NCBI GenBank assembly: GCA_950097015.1
Contig: CATNEN010000038.1
Coordinates: 4,323,001-4,387,000 of the forward strand
DNA length: 64,000 bases
From: Macrostomum hystrix
Lineage: Eukaryota > Platyhelminthes > Macrostomidae
Reading direction: 5' to 3'
In this document: piece by piece, positions 24,701-33,300 of the stretch
Numbering within the stretch: the stretch's first letter is position 1
How the letters are laid out: every line of letters begins with the position of its first letter
The notes under the pieces: generated by a model
Databases searched by the model: none
Told to the model about the DNA's origin: nothing
Seen by the model: only the letters and a program-made list of their open reading frames with translations
Made by a program: the position numbers and the translations under genes

Positions 24701-27521
24701 ACACCACTGCAGGGCAACTCGACTCTAAAGCGCTGGATTATGATCGGCGATCATCACCAACTGCCTCCAGTTGTGAAAAACATGGCCTTCCAAAAGTACT
24801 CCAACATGGAGCAGTCCCTGTTCACTCGCCTCATCAAGCTTGGCGTTCCGGCTGTTCAACTGGACGCCCAGGGTCGCGCCCGAAGCTCCATAGCCGAGCT
24901 TTACCGCTGGCGATACAAACGCCTGGCCGACCTGCCGCACGTCCTGCTCCAGCCGGAGTTTCGCTACTGCAATCCCGGCTTCGAGTTCGATTATCAACTC
25001 GTTGACGTGCCCGATTTTAACGGCGTTGGCGAGTCGGAGCCGAATCCGCATTTCTTTCAAAACCTTGGTGAAGCCGAATACGCCGTGGCCATCTTCATGT
25101 ACATGCGGCTGATCGGCTGGCCCGCGGAGAAGGTTCGCCAGGCACCACACTTAGAGAACGGGATATGGGATCTGAGGATTAGGATATGGGATCTGAGGAT
25201 TAGGATATGGGATCTGAGGATTAGGATATGGGATCTGAGGATTAGGATATGGGATCTGAGGATTACGATATGGGATCTGAGGATTACGATATGGGATCTG
25301 AGGATTAGGATATGGGATCTGAGGATTACGATATGGGATCTGAGGATTACGATATGGGATCTGAGGATTAGGATATGGAATCTGAGGATTAGGATATGGG
25401 ATCTGAGGATTAGGATATAGGATCTGAGGATTAGGATATGGGATCTGAGGATTAGGATATAGGATCTGAGGATTGGGATATGGGATCTGAGGATTAGGAT
25501 ATGGGATCTGAGGATTAGGATATGGGATCTGAGGATTAGGATATGGGATCTGAGGATTAGGATATGGGATCTGAGGATTAGGATATGGGATCTGAGAATT
25601 AGGATATGGGATCTGATGATTGGGTTAGGAGATCTTAGGATTAGGATAATCGATTTATAGATTTGGATAGGAAAAAAGAAATTGGATTATCTTTGATGAG
25701 GGCCGAATGATAGAGATTTTAGAGTTATGATGTGAGGTCCTCGTATCGGGATATGGGATCCAGCATTACAATTTAGGAAATGATTTTGAATCTGAAATGA
25801 ATCATAAAAATAAAATTAAGAAATACAATCAAGTAACTTGTAATTCCTAAACTATCCCTCCCCAGATCACCATCCTGACCACCTACAACGGCCAGAAGCA
25901 CCTACTGCGGGACATTGTGAACACCAAGTGCGCCGACAATCCACTGCTTGGCCGGCCGTCCAAAGTGACCACCGTTGATCGCTATCAGGGCCAGCAGAAC
26001 GACTTTGTCATCCTGTCACTAGTGCGCACCAGGGCTGTTGGCCACCTTCGGGATATTCGCCGACTCGTTGTGGCCCTGTCTCGCGCCCGCCTAGGCCTGC
26101 TGGTGCTGGCGCGCGAGTCTCTGTTTAGAAACTGCTTCGAATTGCGCCCGGCCTTCGACCTGCTGGCTCAGCGGCCCACGCAGCTCCGCCTGCTGCCGTG
26201 GGAGTCATTTGCGGCGCCGCGGCCCGTCAACACCCGGCCGGCCAGGCAGCCTGTCGCTGTTGTTGACGTTTTCCAGGCCACCAGGCTGGTGCAGGAGCTT
26301 CACAAGGCTCGCCTGCGCACCATGGCGATGGCCCAGCCACCGCAGGCGCCGCAACCGCCGCTGCCCCCACCGATGCCGCCGAGGCTTCCAGTTGCCGCTG
26401 TTCAGGCCTACAGCAGCGGTGCCGACTTGTCTGTCAACGCGCCTAGTTCCAAGACTGCTGGCCAGGAGGATATTGTTGAAGTCCTCGATGCCGACGATGT
26501 TGAGCTGATTGAGGAGGTTGGCGGAGTCGGCGTTGAGACGCAGACTGGCACGGACGAAGCTCCCCTTGCCGAGGGGTCCGCTGATCAAGCGGACGATGAT
26601 GACGAAGACGAATCGCAGAATTCTCAGGCTCAACCGGTCAGGGAATCCCCAACGACCGCCAAGCCAGCGGTCAAAGGAGAATCCCAAGCGGCGAGTGTTG
26701 TCGAAGCGGCATCCCAGGAGGCGCCAGCCAGTGAATCGGAGTCTCAGCTTGCCGCAGCCAGAGGCGCTGAATCCCAGGATACCGGAGTAAGCGAAGAGAT
26801 ATCCCAACAGATGTCAGCCGCCGAAGGAGAATCCCAAGAGATGACAGCAGCAGAAGGAGAATCCCAACAGACGTCAGCCGCTGAAGGGGAATCCCAGGAG
26901 ATCTCAACCGCCGAAGGAGAATCCCAGGAGACGACAGCAGCAGAAGGAGAATCCCAACAGACGTCAGCCGCTGAAGGGGAATCCCAGCAGATGTCAGCCG
27001 CCGAAGGGGAATCCCAACAAGTTTCAGCCGCCGAAGGAGAATCCCAACAGATGTCAGCCGCCGAAGGGGAATCCCAACAGGTGTCAGCAGCCGAAGGAGA
27101 ATCCCAGCAGATGTCAGCCGCCGAAGGAGAATCCCAACAGATGTCAGCCGCCGAAGGGGAATCCCAGCAGATGTCAGCCGCCGAAGGAGAATCCCAGCAG
27201 ATGTCAGCCGCCGAAGGAGAATCCCAGGAGACGCCAGTCGCCGAAGGAGAATCCCAGGGGACGCCAGTCGCCGAAGGAGAATCCCAGGAGGCGCCAGTCG
27301 CCGAAGGAGAATCCCAGGGGACGCCAGTCGCCGAAGGAGAATCCCAGGAGGCGCCAGTCGCCGAAGGAGAATCCCAGGAGACGCCAGTCGCCGAAGGAGA
27401 ATCCCAGTCGTCTACAACTGCGGATCAAGTGGTGGCGGCAGCGGCAGAGTCAGCTGAAGAGGCCGAAGCGGCCGACCAGCCGCCGGCAAAGAAGCGGAGG
27501 CGGCGCAGACGCCGCTATTGA
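15774..27521 (+). CDS. AQR: Aquarius, intron-binding spliceosomal helicase (11 coding exons)
   Basis: Exons: 15774-15833, 15947-16342, 18003-18601, 19299-19872, 20208-20480, 20675-21298, 22033-22185, 23047-23327, 23939-24422, 24713-25132, 25866-27521. All junctions are GT-AG with matching phase and give 1839 aa; vertebrate AQR is about 1485 aa. The N-terminal ARM-like region ([27 protein letters not shown]) and the helicase core align closely with AQR. Motif I GPPGSGKT is at 859-866, motif II EEAA at 1126-1129, motif [11 protein letters not shown] from 1160, DRYQGQQND at 1326-1334 and ALSRAR near 1358-1363. AQR is an SF1 RNA helicase that contacts the intron upstream of the branch point and links splicing to intron-encoded snoRNP assembly. 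The tail carries 20 decapeptide repeats and ends in a basic KKRRRRRRR run. An in-frame ATG at 15747 is an alternative start. AATAAA is at 27571-27576. Confidence 0.95.
16553..17720. repeat. AQR intron 2 minisatellite, 17-bp unit
   Basis: About 68 copies of tcctcatcccttacctg with a/t (ctaacc/cttacc) and cat/cgt variants that recur as blocks. At the right edge the unit changes to ctcatctcacctat, close to the unit in AQR intron 5. Confidence 0.95.
18630..19200. repeat. AQR intron 3 minisatellite, 47-bp unit
   Basis: About 12 copies of a 47-bp unit containing gaacatattagagcttattg and cttgtccagtggtccatgg. A few units lack the agtgg segment. The ccagt...ccatggactgaaca part matches the SINE remnant in the next intron apart from three missing bases. 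Confidence 0.93.
19880..20145 (+). mobile_element. tRNA-derived SINE remnant filling AQR intron 4
   Basis: The B box ggttcgattccc at 19887-19898 is followed by aacaatttgtgcccttt and agcaagacacttaac, typical body words of tRNA-derived SINEs in aquatic animals. It ends in an (att)n tail at 20129-20142. No A box is seen, so the 5' end is lost. It makes up nearly the whole 335-bp intron. Confidence 0.7.
20528..20664. repeat. AQR intron 5 minisatellite, 15-bp unit
   Basis: About nine copies of ctcatctcacctgtc or ctcatctcacctgtg directly before the exon 6 acceptor, so the array itself supplies the pyrimidine tract. Related to the 17-bp unit of intron 2. Confidence 0.9.
21346..21965. repeat. AQR intron 6 minisatellite, 20-bp unit
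   Basis: About 28 nearly perfect copies of gattgcttagaatctgagag, with only isolated aaaatc or gggtt variants. Copies decay at the right edge. The uniformity suggests recent expansion or homogenisation. Confidence 0.96.
22338..23012. repeat. AQR intron 7 minisatellite, 21-bp unit
   Basis: About 31 copies of a 21-bp pyrimidine-rich unit built on tctgatctactctctcatct, with a tctaaact variant in the left half. It abuts the exon 8 acceptor region. Its open frame is an artefact of a 21-bp, stop-free unit. Confidence 0.95.
23447..23725. repeat. AQR intron 8 minisatellite, about 22-24-bp unit
   Basis: About 12 imperfect copies of gaatcccatgagttagttat with following ggg/gggg. Less uniform than its neighbours. 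Confidence 0.88.
24515..24550 (+). mobile_element. Possible tRNA-like B-box fragment in AQR intron 9
   Basis: A B-box-like gagttcgaatccc occurs near 24524-24536. No other SINE hallmark is present; it may be chance or a SINE scrap. Confidence 0.25.
25150..25625. repeat. AQR intron 10 minisatellite, 21-bp unit
   Basis: About 22 copies of gatctgaggattaggatatg plus one g. It begins within about 20 bp of the exon 10 donor (GTTCGC at 25133). Decays after 25600. Confidence 0.95.
26817..27416 (+). repeat. Coding minisatellite in AQR exon 11, 30-bp unit, 20 copies
   Basis: Twenty 30-bp units, each encoding a decapeptide of form [20 protein letters not shown] or [10 protein letters not shown], at about residues 1606-1805. 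The period is exactly ten codons, so copy-number changes keep frame. The block is acidic and probably disordered. Partly decayed relatives lie upstream ([18 protein letters not shown]). Confidence 0.95.
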
Positions 27522-27984
27522 AAGTTAATTGTTTGTACTTTTGTTTATCTTTTGACAGACATTTTTGTATAATAAATTTTCCTACGTAATTCGCTGCATA
27601 TATTGCAATTATAATATTAAATTTTGGTTTGCGAATGCGCCTTTGTTGTCCAGAAAAATACTCAAAAGTGCTCTCCGGTGCAAACAAATCAATTCAAGTT
27701 GCATTAAAGCAGTTGTCTGCAGTACTGTTTTACTTAAGCTGCCTTTAACTCTCAAATGTTAATTATTAAGTGAAGGTTTTTATAGTACCTGTTGTACTTT
27801 AGTAACATTTCCTTTCTTTCCAGTTTTTTGCGTGTCCATGAAACTCGGAGGGAAATAAAACTTCATTTGGGTGTTCAGGATTCAGGCTGGATCGCCTCAA
27901 AATTGACCGCTATTGCCCATTGTTGTTGGGATAATTTTGTTACCTTTTAGTGGATTTATTACAACTGGCTTTAATTATTTAATA
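27522..27984. other. AQR 3' region and spacer
   Basis: Contains the AATAAA at 27571-27576 that probably ends the AQR transcript, then unique AT-rich sequence. Confidence 0.6.
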
Positions 27985-28397
27985 ACCTTCAGACCCTTCA
28001 CTAGACTCTAACCCAACCCTTCCCTGACCCTTCACTAGACTCTAACCCAACCCTTCCCTGACCCTTCACTAGACTCTAACCCAACCCTTCCCTGACCCTT
28101 CACTAGACTGTAACCCAACCCTTCCCTGACCCTTCACTAGACTCTAACCCAACCCTTCCCTGACCCTTCACTAGACTCTAACCCAACCCTTCCCTGACCC
28201 TTCACTAGACTCTAACCCAACCCTTCCCTGACCCTTCACTAGACTGTAACCCAACCCTTCCCTGACCCTTCACTAGACTCTAACCCAACCCTTCCCTGAC
28301 CCTTCACTAGACTGTAACCCAACCCTTCCCTGACCCTTCACTAGACTGTAACCCAACCCTTCCCTGACCCTTCACTAGACTGTAACCCAACCCTTCC
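27985..28397. repeat. Minisatellite, 34-bp unit
   Basis: About 12 copies of a 34-bp unit containing gacccttcactagactctaa and cccaacccttccct. The main variant is ctctaa/ctgtaa. Confidence 0.95.
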
Positions 28398-29029
28398 GTA
28401 AGGTTTCTTGGAAACGCGTCGAGAACATTTCTTGGACATAGGCAGAAAAATTTCTTAATGACTCCTATGGTATTCTAAGAATGCAAGAATTATTCAAAGC
28501 ACTTACTGATCTAAAAGCGGTTATGTGGCGCAGCTCATTGATTGATCTTTCCCTGAGTAAATAGCGTTGAGAATTTATTGATTTAGTCTATCTCTTTTTT
28601 GTAATCTAGTGTTGCTTGCGAAGAAATGAAGCAACCAAGGTTCTAGGTATTTGTCTTCCGGGTTTCATAGTAGAGCCTTAACCTCATATATTGTACATTG
28701 TAGTCTCATCGCTGGCCTACAATGACTGAGGAATTGAATGACTCAGGAAATTGTGGGATTTGGGAAAACAATAAGGTCTGACTTGATTCTAGAACTGCAG
28801 CAGCATCATCAGCTGCCCGTTGTTTGAGGCGGATTCGTACACTTCCTTTGCAACTACCCTGTTACATTGACGGTTCGCATTTGTACTCATGTAACAGAGC
28901 TGCCTTCGTGTCTGTATGCTGTTCGATTTGCCTAATTAGACTGTAGCCACGTGTTTCGCGACCGTTACTGCCCGATACTGCCTGGGCCTTACTTGCACAA
29001 TTGGCTCACATTCATATAATTCTGTGCTA
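28398..29029. other. Spacer
   Basis: Unique sequence with no recognisable gene or element. Confidence 0.5.
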
Positions 29030-30160
29030 CATAAAATAACCTGTTAGACAGGCCTCTGTAACATGATAGTGAACCTGTTAGACAGGCCTCTGTAACATAA
29101 TAGTGAACCTGTTAGACAGGCCTCTGTAACATAATAGTGAACCTGTTAGACAGGCCTCTGTAACATGATAGTGAACCTGTTAGACAGGCCTCTGTAACAT
29201 GATAGTGAACCTGTTAGACAGGCCTCTGTAACATGATAGTGAACCTGTTAGACAGGCCACTGTAACATGATAGTGAACCTGTTAGACAGGCCTCTGTAAC
29301 ATGATAGTGAACCTGTTAGTCTCCGACTGTGTCCGGCAGCTCAATAACCTGGCCGGTAAGAATACCGTCAGACTTCAGTGGATACCAGGGCACGCCGGTT
29401 TCCCTGGTAACGAGCTTGCTGACCACCTGGCCAAGCAGGGAGGAGCCAGCTCTGCGCCGGGCCCCTCCCCCCCGGCTCCGATTCCGAGCACCGTCATTTA
29501 TTGTCAGATTAATGATTGGACCGCCAACCTCCATCTTACCCGGTGGAGAAGCACCACTAACTGCCGCCAATCCAAAGCGGCAGTTCCAGTGCCATCCGCT
29601 CGGCTCCGGAAGGTCCTTCTGAACCAGACCCGGAAGGACATCCGGGCCCTCACCATGACCCTCACGGGCCATGGCTGCTACGCCAGACACTGTTTCCTCC
29701 AGACACACTCCGGAGGTGGAGACCTCCGGAGTGAGCTGTGCCCTTTCTGCAACCTTGAGGACGAGGATGCCCTGCACTTCGTCTGCCACTGCCCTTTCTT
29801 CACCAGAGAGAGGCTCAATCACCTCGGACCAAACCCATCAATGGACGATGTTTGCAGATCCGAGAACATCCCGCGGCTCGTCCGGTTCCTAAGGGCTACC
29901 AGACGAGCCTCTTTCTTCCCCAGCGAGGAACAAGCTGCAGGAAGGACCGAACACGGACCTCCCTGACTGGCCCCGCGCCATCGGCCGATTGCGGGTCTTT
30001 CAGGGATTAGTGGAATGGGCGACTCCCGCCTCCCCGCTGCGTCCGTCGGACCGCCCTGCAGATAAGTCAAGTAAGTCAAGTTAGACAGGCCTCTGTAACA
30101 TGATAGTGAACCTGTTAGACAGGCCACAGTAGCATGATGGACAACCTGTTAGACAGGCCT
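29030..30160. repeat. Minisatellite, 34-bp unit, split by a retrotransposon
   Basis: Units contain cctgttagacaggcctctgt and aacatgatagtgaa. About eight copies lie left of the insertion (29030-29319) and about two to three right of it (30080-30160). Confidence 0.93.
29320..30079 (+). mobile_element. 5'-truncated non-LTR retrotransposon with RNase H end and zinc knuckle
   Basis: About 760 bp. The open frame (to the stop at 29964-29966) encodes the end of an RNase H domain (WIPGHAGFPGNELADHLAK), then a C-terminal knuckle of form CPFC-x8-H-x4-C (CPFCNLEDEDALHFVCHC). This order is typical of the 3' end of RNase H-bearing LINEs (I, R1 and related clades). Endonuclease and reverse transcriptase are missing, so it is a dead 5'-truncated copy. 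It ends in a short (aagtc)n tail and is flanked by GTTAG at 29315-29319 and 30080-30084. It was inserted into a unit of the 34-bp array. Confidence 0.88.
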
Positions 30161-30363
30161 CTACACGTGCATTGAGAATAAGTTTCAATGGGACGAGCAG
30201 CATACATCTGCGCTCTTACGCATTAAGCGCGCATTAAACGTGAGCTTGAATGGACTGGAGCTGATCGCGTGTGTCTCGCTTCCTATTGGTTCAACGGTCG
30301 GCTTTAAAAACCAGCTCTAAGTCACCAAAGCGGCCGATCTTCTGCGCTTAAAAACGCATTGGA
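30161..30363 (+). promoter_or_regulatory. Upstream region of the GRD-like gene, copy 1
   Basis: Contains an inverted CCAAT box (attgg, about 30285-30289) and an AT-rich tttaaaaa near 30303, a plausible basal promoter. By eye only. Confidence 0.35.
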
Positions 30364-33300
30364 ATGACGTCATCAAGACTGTTCGCTTTGTGGCTCATCT
30401 GCTGGAACCCGACGTCGGCGATGCTGTTTGCCTCCGGTGTGAACCACACGGAGATGACGAAGAACATCACGGAGACGCTCAATCGTCTGCTGGACAACTA
30501 CGACAAGAACCTCCGGCCGGACTTTGACGCGGCTCCGGTCACCGTCCGGATCAACATGAATATTCGCAGCGTGGGCCCGATCTCCGAGAAGTCCATGATC
30601 TTCTCATTCGACTGCTACTTTCGCCAGGAGTGGGTCGACACCAGACTCACCTTCCCGACGCATCACAACTTCTCTCACCTGCAGCTCAACGAGAAGATGC
30701 TTCGCGACATCTGGAAGCCGGACACGTACTTTGTGAACGGCATGGGCTCCTACCTGCACAACATCACCTCTCCCAATGTACTTTTCCGCATCAACAGCAC
30801 CGGCCACATCCTGTACTCCATGCGACTCACCATCAAGGCCAACTGTCCCATGGACCTGCTGAAGTTTCCCATGGACACCCAGGTCTGTCCTCTGGTGGTC
30901 AGCAGCCACGGCTACACAGAAGCCGATGTTGTGTACGAGTGGGGCAAGGGCGACCGCTCCATCCAGCTGAACAAAGACCTGCTGCTGTCACAGTTCGACC
31001 TGCGCAGTGAGTGGCTGACTGTGTGTTGACTCTGTGCTGACTGTGTGCTGACTGTGTGCTGACTGTGTGTTGACTGTGTGTTGACTGTGTGCTGACTGTG
31101 TGCTGACTGTGTGCTGACTGTGTGCTGACTGTGTGCTGACTGTGTGCTGACTGTGTGCTGACTGTGTGCTGACTGTGTGCTGACTGTGTGCTGACTGTGT
31201 GCTGACTGTGTGTTGACTGTGTGCTGACTGTGTGCTGACTGTGTGCTGACTGTGTGCTGACTGTGTGCTGACTGTGCGCTGACTGTGTGCTGACTGTGTG
31301 CTGACTGTGTGCTGACTGTGTGCTGACTGTGTGCTGACTGTGTGTTGACTGTGTGTTGACTGTGTGCTGACTGTGTGCTGACTGTGCGCTGACTGTGCTG
31401 ACTGTGTGTTGACTGTGTGTTGACTGTGTGCTGACTGTGTGCTGACTGTGTGCTGACTGTGTGCTGACTGTGTGCTGACTGTGTGCTGACTGTGTGCTGA
31501 CTGTGTGCTGACCGTGTGCTGACTTGTGTGCCGACTGTGTGCTGACTGTGTGCTGACTGTGTGCTGACTGTGTGCTGACTGTGTGCTGACAGTGTGCTGA
31601 CTCTGTGCTGACTGTGTGTTGACTGTGTGCTGACTGTGTGCTGACTGTGTGCTGACTGTGTGCTGACTGTGTGTTGACTGTGCTGACTGTGTGCTGACTG
31701 TGCTGACTGACCTGCTGTGACAGTAGGTCACTCTTAGTTATGCCTGAATTGTGGATTTTTTACCACTGAGATTATTCAGATAATAAGAATGGTTTACATT
31801 TTCTATGAATCCTATCTTCTCAAAACACACATGTCCGCAGACATTCCGATTGGCCGTGCGCGAATGTCTATTGGAAATAGGGGCCAATTCTCTGTGCTGA
31901 AGTGCCACTTCGAGTTGCAGAGACATATGGGGTACTTTCTGCTTCAGGTAAACAGGCTGAGTTTGAAAACATGCTGTCTACATCCTACATGTTACATATT
32001 GTCTACATCCTACATGTTACATATTGTCTACATCCTATCTAACATGTTACATATTGTCTACATCCTATCTAACATGTTACATATTGTCTACATCCTATCT
32101 AACATGTTACATATTGTCTACATCCTGTCTAACATGTTACATCTTGTCTTCATCCTGTCTAACATGTTACATCTTGTCTTCATCCTGTCTAACATGTGAC
32201 ATTCTGTCTAACATGTGTCATTCTGTCTAACATGTGACATTCTGTCTAACATGTGTCATTCTGTCTAACATGTGACATTCTGTCTAACATGTGACATTCT
32301 GTCTAACATGCAACATTCTGTCTAACATGTGACATTCTGTCTAACATGCAACATTCTGTCTAACATGCAACATTCTGTCTAACATGTGACATTCTGTCTA
32401 ACATGCAACATTCTGTCTAACATGTGACATTATGTCTAACATGTGACATTCTGTCTAACATGTGACATTCTGTCTAACATGTGACATTCTGTCTAACATG
32501 TGACATTCTGTCTAACATGTGACATTCTGTCTAACATGCAACATTCTGTCTAACATGTGACATTCTGTCTAACATGTGAGATTCTGTCTAACATGCAACA
32601 TTCTGTCTAACATGCAACATTCTGTCTAACATGTGACATTCTGTCTAACATGTGACATTCTGTCTAACATGTGACACTTCTCGCTTAGGCAGTGCATAAT
32701 AATTTTCATCATAATAATATTAATTTTTTCCCCACACCAAAGCCACACTTGGCCACATAACTAGTGTGCTGAGGCCCTTTAAAATCAGTTATCTGAGAAA
32801 CAGGTTTTGGCTCTCAGAGCAGCTGCTGACCGGTATTTCCTGTGAGTTGCGCAGCTGTTTCACCAATTTCGCAGTCTTAATCGATTTTCTTCATCTTCGC
32901 CGTTTCCCCGGAGACCAGCTGTGGGATTTTCATCCTGCTAAGATAAGAGGTCACGACGTCACAGTAGCCAATGTTCTTTTAAAAGCAGCCTACAGTACTC
33001 AAAATTTCTAGTACTGTAGGCTGCTTTTACTACTCAAAGTCTCTAGATTTGTTCCTTGATTTCCTCGAAAGAAATTTGCACCAGGTCGGATATTTCTGTG
33101 ACAGGTTGAAATTCTGCCGAAAAAATGACTGAGAATTTGCTCCCTCCCCCCAGTTGAGTGCGGTATTCAACTCACTCAACTCAAATTTCTGAGCTATCCA
33201 GCCTCCCTGCCACTTCATCAGCTCAAGTAGCGGTGGTCAGTGGCGCGTCAAATTCGAGTACCCACTCAAATCTAATTTCACACTCTAAACCACTTCTATA

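Noticed and set aside
30604-31010. Frames overlapping GRD exon 1 on the other frame and strand (also at 39973-40379)
   Set aside because: Shadow frames of G/C-rich coding sequence; the true frame has the Cys-loop and correct splice phase.
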